Origin: Desulfobacteraceae bacterium
GTDB lineage: Bacteria; Desulfobacterota; Desulfobacteria; Desulfobacterales; Desulfosarcinaceae
Length of the DNA stretch: 40,598 bases
Direction: 5' to 3'
Assembly: GCA_024230435.1 (NCBI GenBank)
Contig: JAAERL010000809.1
Location: 1-40,598, forward strand
Made by a program: the position numbers and the translations under genes
In this document: piece by piece, positions 7,136 through 15,354 of the stretch
Numbering within the stretch: the first letter of the stretch is position 1
How the letters are laid out: the number at the start of each line of letters is the position of its first letter
The notes under the pieces: model-generated
The model's input: only the letters and a program-made list of their open reading frames with translations
What the model was told of the DNA's origin: nothing
The model's database searches: none

Positions 7136-7190
7136 GTAGTTGCATAAACAAATCTTAAAATATTAGGATGTAATTAATTGTCCATAATTC

Positions 7191-7219
7191 TTGACTGAAT
7201 AAAATTTATTAAATATAAA
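7191..7219 (+). promoter_or_regulatory. Sigma-70-like promoter for the cytidylate-kinase-like gene
   Basis: -35 TTGACT (7191-7196), a 17-base spacer and -10 TATAAA (7214-7219) in an A+T-rich stretch, 67 bases before the gene start. It is divergent from the Fo promoter; the two -35 boxes are 55 bases apart, leaving room for a shared regulator. Confidence 0.6.
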
Positions 7220-7286
7220 TCAAATTAGTTAGGTTTTGATAGGTCAACAGCGCGATTAAAATTTGCAAAAGCCCAAGGAGCTGTAA

Positions 7287-7901
7287 ATGGCGGTTATAAC
7301 AATTTCAAGGCAATTCGGTGCGGGCGGGCTGACTCTTGGTAAAAAAATCGCCGAGCGCTTGGGATACGCCTTTTATGACAATGAAATTCTTCAGCAAATA
7401 TCTGAAAAAGCCAATGTGTCAGAAAGCTGGGTAAAATCAATCGAACGTGAAGCCGGCGGCAAAATTCATCAAACCATCAGCAATCTTGTTCCCAGAAGAG
7501 TCATAGATCGAATTTTGAGCGATGAACACGGCTACATTGATGAGACGATCTACCTTGATTTGCTTCAACAAATTATTCATGCGTTCGCTGCAAAAGGAAA
7601 TTCGGTTATTCTTGGCCGGGGCGGTCAATATATTTTAAGGGATCAAAAAGATGCTTTTCATGTTCTTTTAATTGCCGAAAAACGCTACCGCATTCAATTT
7701 ATCGAGGCGAAATACAATTTGAGACCCCCTCAGGCTCGACAAGTAGTCAATGCGGAAGATAAACGGCGTAAGAACCTTTATCGCAAATTTCATAAAACCA
7801 ATTTTGATTCCCCCTCTCTTTATCACATGACTCTTAATATGAGTATATTAACTTTGGATCAAGCGTTAAGAACCATTTGCATCGCAGTTGCAGATACTTA
7901 A
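7287..7901 (+). CDS. Cytidylate-kinase-like family protein (paralogue 1)
   Basis: 204 residues of the P-loop cytidylate-kinase-like family (PF13189 type). ITISRQFGAGGLTLGKKIAE (about 4-23) is the nucleotide-binding loop in this family's GxGGxxLGxK form; VILGRGGQYIL (about 108-118) and the basic R/K-rich lid near 150-170 are also present. True Cmk phosphorylates CMP; members of this family have no established substrate and often occur beside stress and signalling genes. AAGGAG lies 7 bases before the ATG. A close paralogue is at 16268-16900, at the end of the signalling operon, and the two bracket that operon. Translation runs uninterrupted. Confidence 0.85.
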   Translation: MAVITISRQFGAGGLTLGKKIAERLGYAFYDNEILQQISEKANVSESWVKSIEREAGGKIHQTISNLVPRRVIDRILSDEHGYIDETIYLDLLQQIIHAFAAKGNSVILGRGGQYILRDQKDAFHVLLIAEKRYRIQFIEAKYNLRPPQARQVVNAEDKRRKNLYRKFHKTNFDSPSLYHMTLNMSILTLDQALRTICIAVADT

Positions 7902-8219
7902 AAAAATCTATTATTTCGATAAGTTGGCGGAAGCGAAGGTAAGTTCTCAAAAAGTTCTGGCAGTATTGGGCATTTTTCTGTGGTCCCTAATTGTAACCTA
8001 TTGATATTATTGGTCCTGAATTTTGAAAAAATATTTACTGCCATTACTTAATAAGATTTTACAAACGAAGAAACTGCTTAGTTGATGTCTATATCAAGTT
8101 ATGCGAAAATTTTTAAAAAAGGCGCATTGTTCATATTTTTGTCAACTCCCCGCCTTAAAGGGCGAAAATAGTAAGAGCAAGATTATGGTGTTGACTAATT
8201 CACAGGTACCGCAGGCAAC
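7902..8219. other. Gap with no recognised gene
   Basis: A+T-rich sequence after the cytidylate-kinase-like gene. A 68-codon open frame starts at 8101 but enters repeat family B and has no recognisable domain. A small hairpin-like CGCCTTAAAGGGCG near 8151 was the only structure seen. Confidence 0.4.
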
Positions 8220-8621
8220 CGTGACGGGCTACGTTGCGGCGCAAACAGCTCGCCTTGGGCTGCTGTGCCGGTTCCAGGCTCTGCGGCAAGCAGTTAAACA
8301 AGTTTAAAAGGATTAAGCTGGCTGCTGCTTGCGCTAAAGCCGCCGATAATATTGCCGGGCTGGACTTAGACCCGCGAAAGCGGAGAAATTGAAAGTAGCT
8401 TCAATGCTGCGGTTATTTGGGTTTTTGTCCAACTGACTAAAAGTTCCTGCCGGTTTTTTCTGTGGTTTGAAAAAAAACCGGACCGGCCCTGTACAAGATA
8501 TTAGCAGCAAGTATTGCCGATTGTTGCATCATGTCGATGGCTACAACTATCAACAAAAAAAAGGCGGAGGTGTTTGCTCTACGACATAAATGCCGGGGTC
8601 TGCCCGCCGAATTTTAGATGA
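8220..8621 (+). repeat. Dispersed repeat family B, copy 1 (with insertion)
   Basis: Matches 37961-38253 along its length, sharing blocks such as CAGGCTCTGCGGCA, GCTGCTTGCGCTAAA, GACCCGCGAAAGCGGAGAAA, AGCAAGTATTGCCGATT, ATGGCTACAACTATCAACA and GTGTTTGCTCTACG. Relative to the other copy it carries about 100 extra bases (roughly 8409-8507) containing a 10-bp hairpin. One frame stays similar between copies on both sides of that insertion (GLRPAKAEKLKV and VLPIVASC), hinting at decayed protein-coding ancestry. The identity is unknown. Confidence 0.8.
8450..8481. repeat. Hairpin inside the repeat B insertion
   Basis: CCGGTTTTTT (8450-8459) and AAAAAACCGG (8472-8481) form a perfect 10-bp stem with a 12-base loop. 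It lies in the extra segment absent from repeat B copy 2, so it may be the signature of whatever inserted there. Confidence 0.75.
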
Positions 8622-8638
8622 TTAAATTATGAGTGGGA

Positions 8639-8707
8639 CTTAGAGCCTGTTTGGAATTATTAAATCGGTTTTTCGCTAAATTTTCTATTTCCCAAACATG
8701 CTCTAAG
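8639..8707. mobile_element. 69-bp MITE-like inverted-repeat element
   Basis: Left arm CTTAGAGCCTGTTTGG (8639-8654) and right arm CCAAACATGCTCTAAG (8692-8707) are inverted repeats matching at 15 of 16 positions around a 37-base A+T-rich centre. GAGCCTGTTTGG-type termini recall transposon ends. There is no coding capacity and no clear target duplication. Confidence 0.65.
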
Positions 8708-8838
8708 GGGTAAGTTGGTAATTGCGCCGACGAGTATGAAAATAATACATCAGCGGCATATCTGTATCGATATGCTATTAAGGGTCACGAAAGTTACATA
8801 TCATCCGAATTATTTGTTTTGATTTATTCCGGCTTTGA

Positions 8839-8928
8839 ATGCGTTTTTATCTGTGTCCATTGACGAATTTTGAAAACAAATCCAAATCCGTTGTAATTAC
8901 GGATGATTTGAAACTTCCAAGCCTCTAA
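8839..8928 (+). pseudogene. Partial duplicate of the antiporter 5' coding region
   Basis: A 29-codon frame containing CPLTNFENKSKSVVITDDL resembles residues 37-56 of the downstream antiporter frame (HPLTGFGKETKSSVISGEL), in the same frame and with roughly three quarters of bases identical over about 63 bp (8852-8914 versus 9058-9120). There is no ribosome site. It is probably a degenerate tandem duplicate, not a gene. Confidence 0.5.
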
Positions 8929-8945
8929 GATCAATGGGGTAGACA

Positions 8946-10694
8946 ATGCCAATAACTGCTCACAAGCTATTAGGGTTGTGGAAGATGCAAATCATACTAT
9001 CTTTCTTGTCTTTGAAACCGCTTTTTGTCTTGCGCCATAAAGTACATACGATGAATATGCATCCATTGACGGGGTTTGGAAAAGAAACCAAATCCAGCGT
9101 AATATCGGGTGAATTGCATTTTCAGCAATTTTTATTGATTTGCCGCCTGATTCGCGCGTTGTCCGGTTTGTGTTTTTTAATTTTTATACTTTTTCCTGAA
9201 TACGCGGCAGCCGATTTATTCAACGCAAATAACGGGCGGCTTACAGCAAGCGCCGAGCGTTTTCCCGAATCAAAAAGTCATGACGGCAAGCATGATTCCG
9301 AGTCCCGCGGTAAACAGCATCATGTATCGGATATAGGTTCCGGACTGCCGTTGTGGAGTTGTCTTCCCTTTGCCTTTATGCTTCTTTCAATAGCTTTTTG
9401 GCCCCTTATGGCGCCGGAATTCTGGCACCATCATTTTGGGAAAATATCGGTGTTCTGGGCTTTGAGCCTCGCAATACCCTTTACAATTATTTATAAAAGT
9501 TCAGCTGTTTATGAAATTTTACATATTTTGCTGGCTGATTACGTTCCGTTCATTATTTTATTGTGGTCGCTTTACACTGTGTCGGGAGGAATTTTATTAC
9601 AGGGCGCTTTGAAAGGCACTCCTTTCACGAATGCCGTAATGCTGGCAATCGGCACTATTTTAGCTTCCTGGATGGGAACTACCGGTGCGGCAATGCTACT
9701 GATAAGACCTTTTCTAAAGGCGAATAAAGACCGTAAGAACAGAACCTTTATGGTGGTTTTTTTTATTTTTCTGGTAGCAAATATTGGCGGTTCGCTTACA
9801 CCATTGGGTGATCCGCCTCTTTTTTTAGGCTTTTTACATGGGGTTAGCTTTTTCTGGACCTTTAACATCGCCCCTCATATGTTGTGTTTGTCGGTCATTT
9901 TACTGATAGTTTATTTTTGTATGGATACTTATTTTTATAAGAAAGAGAAAACGCTGCTGACAAAAAAACAATCTATGATTACGAAACTTCAAAATGAAGA
10001 ACCCACAGGTTTGACGCTGGCTGGTAAGGTAAATTTTCTTTATCTTGCAGGTATTATCGGGGCGGTTCTATTCAGCGGAGTAGTTGATTGGGGAACGGTT
10101 AATACGGTTGGTGTTCATCGCGGAACTCAAGACTGGCTGCGTGATATGCTTCTTATCGCCATGGGTGTTTTATCTTTGGTGACCACTAGCGCCAGCATCC
10201 GGCAGGATAATGATTTTACCTGGTTTCCGATAAAAGAGGTCGCTTATTTGTTCGTGGGAATATTTATCACCATGATTCCCTGTCTTTTGATACTGAAAGC
10301 CGGCAAAGACGGGGCTTTTGCGTTTGTCATTAATTTACTGCGGGAGCCTGTCCACTATTTCTGGGTAACCGGGATGCTTTCCAGCTTTTTGGATAATGCT
10401 CCAACCTATCTGACATTTTTCAATACTGCCTTGGGCAGTTTTTTTGCAGGATTGAACGAGACTCAAGCCGTTCCTTTGCTGATGACTGAAAAATCTATTT
10501 ACTTGAAGGCCATTTCCGCTGGAGCGGTGTTTTTTGGCGCTTTTAGCTATATCGGCAATGCACCGAATTTTATGGTGCGTTCAATCGCAGAAGAGGCAGG
10601 CACTTCTATGCCCAGCTTTTTTGGTTATATTATCAAATATTCGATTTTATTTTTGGTTCCCGGCTTTATTATAATTACCTTTTTGTTTTTTTGA
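8946..10694 (+). CDS. CitMHS_2 / NhaD-like sodium:proton antiporter
   Basis: Up to 582 residues, a polytopic inner-membrane transporter. From about residue 135 it matches the PF16980 group: WSCLPFAFMLLSIAFWPLM, then PEFWHHHFGKISVFWAL, the NIGGSLTPLGDPP loop (about 276-288) and a second re-entrant motif LSSFLDNAPTYLTFFN near 476-491. Family members exchange Na+ for H+. The start is uncertain: ATG 8946 has GGGGTAG 5 bases upstream, but homologues start with a signal-like helix corresponding to residues about 60-90 here, so the first 35-50 residues may be extra. It heads a six-gene operon; the kinase gene starts 34 bases later. An antiporter beside a probable sodium-type Fo operon suggests a sodium economy. 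Confidence 0.82.
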   Translation: MPITAHKLLGLWKMQIILSFLSLKPLFVLRHKVHTMNMHPLTGFGKETKSSVISGELHFQQFLLICRLIRALSGLCFLIFILFPEYAAADLFNANNGRLTASAERFPESKSHDGKHDSESRGKQHHVSDIGSGLPLWSCLPFAFMLLSIAFWPLMAPEFWHHHFGKISVFWALSLAIPFTIIYKSSAVYEILHILLADYVPFIILLWSLYTVSGGILLQGALKGTPFTNAVMLAIGTILASWMGTTGAAMLLIRPFLKANKDRKNRTFMVVFFIFLVANIGGSLTPLGDPPLFLGFLHGVSFFWTFNIAPHMLCLSVILLIVYFCMDTYFYKKEKTLLTKKQSMITKLQNEEPTGLTLAGKVNFLYLAGIIGAVLFSGVVDWGTVNTVGVHRGTQDWLRDMLLIAMGVLSLVTTSASIRQDNDFTWFPIKEVAYLFVGIFITMIPCLLILKAGKDGAFAFVINLLREPVHYFWVTGMLSSFLDNAPTYLTFFNTALGSFFAGLNETQAVPLLMTEKSIYLKAISAGAVFFGAFSYIGNAPNFMVRSIAEEAGTSMPSFFGYIIKYSILFLVPGFIIITFLFF

Positions 10695-10728
10695 ACAACA
10701 ATAATAATGATGATCTGGAAAAGTACAA

Positions 10729-13302
10729 ATGAACACAATTAAACCTAAAAATACCGATGATTATCAGGAAGGTATTGTAGAAGCCCTCAATGGCGCAAAT
10801 GTGGGAATCGTTGGTGGCGGATCGTTCTGCCGCAAACTTATTCAGTTTTTTTTTGAAAATAATAAGATTGATAAAAATCCGAATATCATTGGTGTAGCCG
10901 ATATCAATGCTCAAGCTCCAGGTTTTTTATATGCCCGTGAACTGGGTATTTTTACCACTTCCAACTATGAAGAATTCTATGATATGCCAAGCATTCAGGT
11001 CATCCTGGAAATCACTCATAACGATGACCTGGCCGCTGTTATCAAGCGGGATATACCAGGGCGCATTAAACTTGTTGACCATTTTCATGCCCGCTACTTA
11101 TGGGATTTGATCCGGGTTGAAAATATCAAGCGAAATATCCTGGAAAAATTCAAGGATAAAAAAAATGATCCCGAGGCTGTGGAATCTCTTTTTCATGAAA
11201 GTTTTGACTATTTAAAAAATATCATGGAACACAGAAATAAACGTTCACGCCAAATCGAACTGGAACTTGTGGAAAATCAAAAAACCCAGGCGCAAATTAT
11301 TCAGGGCAGCACCATTCCAACCTTTGTTATCAATAAAGATCATGTAGTGACCCATTGGAATATTGCTTTGGAAAAATTGTCGGGATGGAAAGCCAAAGAT
11401 GTCGTAGGCACGAACCGCCAATGGGCGCCCTTTTGGGACCTTGAGCGTCCTACCATGGCAGATGTCATACTCGACCAGATAGAAGAAGGTGAAATCGAAA
11501 AACTGTATGGAAGTCAGTGGCGCAAATCCAGCTTGATAGAGGGGGGCTATGAGGCGGAGGTTTTTTTCCCCCATGTCGGCGGTAGCGGAAAATGGCTCTG
11601 GTTTACCGCTGCGCCGATAAAGGCGCCGGACGGTATCATCATGGGCGCTATAGAAACTCTATGGGACAAGACAGAAGATCGCAGATCACAAGAAGAGCGT
11701 GAGCGGCATACGAGAGAGCTGGGGGCATTATGTTCAATTTATACGGCTTTGAGTGCGCCCTGGCATATCGATTATCGGATTGAAGCGGCTTTGAAAGAGG
11801 TACAGCATTTTCTATATGCTGATGATATTTGCATCTACTTATGCAAAAAGCAGGACCGTTGCTTTTTGAGATATCATTATGGCAAATTTGCGTCTTCAGC
11901 GGTTCATAGCCGAAAAGATGAAGATTTTGAGGTGATTAATCAGATCATCAATACCGGGGAAATGGTATTAATTGAATCCATTGACCATGAAAGCCATCCG
12001 GAGCTTGCGTGGTTGGCCGAACAAGGCTTCCAGTCGGCAGCTCTTATTCCCATCAGCGCCAAGGAGAAAAAGACTATTGGTGTGTTGCAAATCGCCAGCA
12101 AAAGCCATATCCGGTTTGCTTCCGACACCCGTCACATGCTGGAGCTGATTGGCAATCGTATCGGTGCGGCTATAGAGAATGCAACCTTGCAGGAGCAATA
12201 CATCAAGTCCGAGGAAAAATACCGGTCTCTTTTCAATAGTGATCCCAATCCCATTTTTATTGTAGATAAAAACAACCTTGAAATTTTGGATATCAATGAA
12301 CGCGCCCATGAATGTTACGGCTACTTGCGCGAGGAACTGGTAGGGATGAATTTTGCGCACCTTGGTGATTCGAATATTCAGGAATTGAAGGCTGCTCTGG
12401 CAAAAGTCAGATTAGGCCAATCGATTCTGTTTACTAAAAAACAACATTTCAGAAAAGGCAAAACACCTTTTTTTGTTAACATAAACATCGGACACGCCCA
12501 ATATGGTGAAGGCGAAGTATTTATCGCAACCACAACGGATATCACTGAAACGGTAGAAAAAGAGACCCAGCTCATCCAAGCCAGCAAAATGACAACTCTT
12601 GGAGTAATGGCTGCCGGAATGGCTCACGAAATAAATCAGCCATTGAATGTGATTCAGATTTGCGGCGATTTTCTATTAAAAGCCATAAAAAAAGGTCTGA
12701 GCCTTGGCGAAGAGGATTTGCGCAATATGGCCAATGATATTATTTCTAATGTTGAGCGGGCGACAGGCATTATTCGTCATGTGCGTGATTTTGCACGCCA
12801 GTCGGAAGTTTTAAAGCGCAAGGTAAATATCAATGCTCCGGTGCAAGATGTATTCAAGGTGCTGGGTCACCAGATAAAGGCTCATCAGATTGAGCTTGAC
12901 CTGAATCTGGACCCGGAAATCCCCTTTATCATGGCGGACCACAACCGGTTGGAACAGGTTTTCATTAACCTCGTTACCAACGCTATAGACGCCATGGACG
13001 AAAAAGCAAATTTACCTGAACATAAATCGATGACAAAAACCCTGAATATTAAGAGCTTTTTGGAGGATGAAAAGGTTGTTGTAAAGGTCCAGGATAATGG
13101 AATGGGGATCAGCAAAGAGGTTCGTGATAAAATATTCGAGCCTTTCTTTACCACAAAAAAAGTTGGAAAGGGAACGGGTTTGGGAGTAAGTATAAGCTAC
13201 AGTATCGTAAAAGATTATGATGGAACCATTGCTATCGAAAGCAAGAAGGGGCAGGGGGCAACCTTTATACTAAAATTTCCGGCGGCAGATAATGTTACCT
13301 AA
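10729..13302 (+). CDS. Sensor histidine kinase with N-terminal Rossmann domain (Rossmann-PAS-GAF-PAS-HisKA-HATPase)
   Basis: 857 residues. Residues about 23-130 form a Rossmann-like fold: ANVGIVGGGSF (23-33) is a glycine-rich dinucleotide loop, and VADIN (56-60) places an acidic residue at the end of strand 2, as in NAD-binding proteins. Then PAS (about 190-315), GAF (about 333-485) and a second PAS (about 495-610), followed by HisKA with phospho-acceptor H633 in MAAGMAHEINQPLN and an HATPase_c domain with N-box (NLVTNAIDAM, 747-756), DNGMG (789-793) and GKGTGLG. No membrane helix is seen, so it is cytoplasmic. Inference: it senses a dinucleotide or redox signal. The start has only a weak purine tract. 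It overlaps the next gene by 11 bases. Confidence 0.9.
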   Translation: MNTIKPKNTDDYQEGIVEALNGANVGIVGGGSFCRKLIQFFFENNKIDKNPNIIGVADINAQAPGFLYARELGIFTTSNYEEFYDMPSIQVILEITHNDDLAAVIKRDIPGRIKLVDHFHARYLWDLIRVENIKRNILEKFKDKKNDPEAVESLFHESFDYLKNIMEHRNKRSRQIELELVENQKTQAQIIQGSTIPTFVINKDHVVTHWNIALEKLSGWKAKDVVGTNRQWAPFWDLERPTMADVILDQIEEGEIEKLYGSQWRKSSLIEGGYEAEVFFPHVGGSGKWLWFTAAPIKAPDGIIMGAIETLWDKTEDRRSQEERERHTRELGALCSIYTALSAPWHIDYRIEAALKEVQHFLYADDICIYLCKKQDRCFLRYHYGKFASSAVHSRKDEDFEVINQIINTGEMVLIESIDHESHPELAWLAEQGFQSAALIPISAKEKKTIGVLQIASKSHIRFASDTRHMLELIGNRIGAAIENATLQEQYIKSEEKYRSLFNSDPNPIFIVDKNNLEILDINERAHECYGYLREELVGMNFAHLGDSNIQELKAALAKVRLGQSILFTKKQHFRKGKTPFFVNINIGHAQYGEGEVFIATTTDITETVEKETQLIQASKMTTLGVMAAGMAHEINQPLNVIQICGDFLLKAIKKGLSLGEEDLRNMANDIISNVERATGIIRHVRDFARQSEVLKRKVNINAPVQDVFKVLGHQIKAHQIELDLNLDPEIPFIMADHNRLEQVFINLVTNAIDAMDEKANLPEHKSMTKTLNIKSFLEDEKVVVKVQDNGMGISKEVRDKIFEPFFTTKKVGKGTGLGVSISYSIVKDYDGTIAIESKKGQGATFILKFPAADNVT

Positions 13303-14854
13303 TGGCAAAATGAGCAAAATACTGGTCGTTGATGATGAGGAAGCCAATGTAAGATTGCTGGCGATGTCATTGCGCAGCGACGGACATGAAGTGCTTACGG
13401 CTTTAAGCGGTGAGCAGGGGCTCGAAACGTTTAAAAAAGATAATCCGGACTTGGTTATTACCGATATTAAAATGCCCGGCATGGATGGTATTGAAGTGCT
13501 AAAACAAATCAAGCAGCTAGATTCAAACACCGAGGTGATTATCATAACCGGCCACGGAGATATCGACAACGCGATCGAAGCTCTTAAATTTGGCGCATCT
13601 GATTTTATCAACAAACCTATAAGGGATGAAGTGCTGACCGTTTCCATTAAGCGGGCTGAAGAAAAAATCTATATCAAGCGTCAACTTCAAGAGCACACTG
13701 ACAATCTTGAGCGCCGGGTCCAACAGGCCACCCGGGAAATCACCCGTCAGTCCAATTTTTTATCCAAGCTGATTAGAAGCTCGCATGAAGGCATTATCGC
13801 TACCGGTCAAGACCTGAAGATTGTGATCTATAATCCGGGGGCGCAACGAATTTTCGGCTATTTGCACGATGAGGTGTTAAATCAGCGAAAGATTACCGAA
13901 CTTTTGGAACCGGAGCTGCTTTCTTTTTTGGAGCAGAAGAAACCCTCATCCGGTAACGAACAGAACAGGAAAGAAGCCTGTGTCTATGACAAAAACCGGG
14001 AATTGATACCCGTAAGGTTCTATGGAACACCGCTTTTTGAAAAAAAGGAAAAGATAGGAACCGTTTGTTTTTTTCAAGACTTACGTGAAATCAAACGATT
14101 AGAGTCCGAATTGGTTCAAAACGAACGATTGGCCGCTATCGGCCAGACTGTAGCCGGAGTTGCCCACGGCGTTAAAAATATTCTGCATGGGTTCAAAGGG
14201 GGATCATATTTATTGAATTTGGGGCTTGAAAAGAATGAAAAAGGCAAGTTAAGGCAGGGCTGGGACATGATTCAACGCAATATCCAGCGTACATCGGAGC
14301 TGGTGCTTGACCTGCTTTCATTTTCCAAGGAGCGCGATCCGCAAAAACAGTCTTGTCAGCCCAACACCATCGTCGTTGATGTTTGCGAGGTAATGAAGGA
14401 TCTGGCAGCAAAAAACCGGATTGAGCTCACAACGGATCTGGATCCTGCTATAGGATTTACCATCGTTGATCCCCATTCTTTGCACCAATGTCTGGCTAAT
14501 TTAATTTCCAACGCCATTGATGCTTGTCTGTTTGATGAAAATGTATCGAAAAAGTGGTGCGTACATGTAAAAACAGAGCGTGTAGATGAGCAAATTATCC
14601 GTTTTAGTGTTAGTGACACCGGAATGGGAATGAGTCCCGAGGTAAAGAAAAAACTGTTTTCCTCTTTTTTCAGTACCAAGGGACATCGAGGTACCGGCCT
14701 TGGATTGCTGGTGACCCGAAAACTCATTAAAGAACATGATGGCTCCATAACCGTAGATTCCGAACAGAAAAAGGGCACAACGTTTACCATAGAATTGCCC
14801 TTTTGCGAACAAGTACAATCGGCTGACAGCCAATCAGAATCTGAGGACCTTTGA
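13292..14854 (+). CDS. Receiver-PAS-histidine kinase hybrid
   Basis: 520 residues. An N-terminal receiver (about 7-125) has the acidic pair D14/D15, phospho-acceptor D58 in VITDIKMPGMDG, T86 and K108-P109. A coiled linker (about 125-155) leads to PAS (about 155-268), HisKA with H292 in AGVAHGVKNILHG, and HATPase_c with DTGMGM and GTGLGL. Kinases with an N-terminal receiver typically pass phosphate from an upstream kinase, here plausibly the Rossmann kinase, to a downstream regulator. ATG 13292 lies inside the end of the previous gene; an ATG six codons later (13310, MSKILVVDD) is an equally good start and would leave a short gap. The signature AHGVKN replaces the more common HExxNPL. Confidence 0.9.
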   Translation: MLPNGKMSKILVVDDEEANVRLLAMSLRSDGHEVLTALSGEQGLETFKKDNPDLVITDIKMPGMDGIEVLKQIKQLDSNTEVIIITGHGDIDNAIEALKFGASDFINKPIRDEVLTVSIKRAEEKIYIKRQLQEHTDNLERRVQQATREITRQSNFLSKLIRSSHEGIIATGQDLKIVIYNPGAQRIFGYLHDEVLNQRKITELLEPELLSFLEQKKPSSGNEQNRKEACVYDKNRELIPVRFYGTPLFEKKEKIGTVCFFQDLREIKRLESELVQNERLAAIGQTVAGVAHGVKNILHGFKGGSYLLNLGLEKNEKGKLRQGWDMIQRNIQRTSELVLDLLSFSKERDPQKQSCQPNTIVVDVCEVMKDLAAKNRIELTTDLDPAIGFTIVDPHSLHQCLANLISNAIDACLFDENVSKKWCVHVKTERVDEQIIRFSVSDTGMGMSPEVKKKLFSSFFSTKGHRGTGLGLLVTRKLIKEHDGSITVDSEQKKGTTFTIELPFCEQVQSADSQSESEDL

Positions 14855-14933
14855 CAGCTCTATGGCACATAACAATTAAAATCGTTTAAGTTTGAAAAAA
14901 AAAAGCGTTATAATGTTTCAAGGAGGAACGAGC

Positions 14934-15326
14934 ATGACAAAAAAGGTCCTGGTTGTGGATGACGACCCTGATGTACGTTTATTCAGCACTGCGGTTATAG
15001 AGGAAAATGGGTTCAATCCCATAGAAGCGGAAAACGGCGAAGAGGGCATGCAGCTATTGAAATTGGAAAAGCCCGATCTGGTCATTCTGGATGTGCTGAT
15101 GCCCAGGGAAAGCGGCGTGCGTATGTTTCGCCAGATAAAAACTAATCCAAAATTTGCTAAAATACCGGTTATCATTCTTTCGGGTATAACCAAAAAATCC
15201 TTTCTGCGTTCTCAAAAAGCCTTAACCGAATTCGGTGGCGCAGAAGTTCCCGAACCCGAAAATTACTTGGAAAAACCGGTTGAACCCGAAGAATTGGCCG
15301 CCGCCATTAAGTCAGCGCTATCTTAA
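14934..15326 (+). CDS. Single-domain response regulator (CheY-like)
   Basis: 130 residues from the ATG at 14934, which has a strong AAGGAGG 7 bases upstream; an earlier in-frame ATG at 14892 has none. Receiver residues: D9-D11 acidic cluster, phospho-acceptor D53 in VILDVLMP, S83 and K114. The stretch between strands 4 and 5 (about 86-110) is several residues longer than in CheY. No output domain, so it would act by protein contact or as a phosphate shuttle for the two kinases upstream. It begins 79 bases after the hybrid kinase. Confidence 0.92.
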   Translation: MTKKVLVVDDDPDVRLFSTAVIEENGFNPIEAENGEEGMQLLKLEKPDLVILDVLMPRESGVRMFRQIKTNPKFAKIPVIILSGITKKSFLRSQKALTEFGGAEVPEPENYLEKPVEPEELAAAIKSALS

Positions 15327-15354
15327 CCCCCTTTCGATATGAAGAAAGCCGGAT

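Noticed and set aside
8101-8307. A 68-codon frame at the left end of repeat B
   Set aside because: It crosses the repeat boundary, is not kept in the other copy and has no ribosome site.
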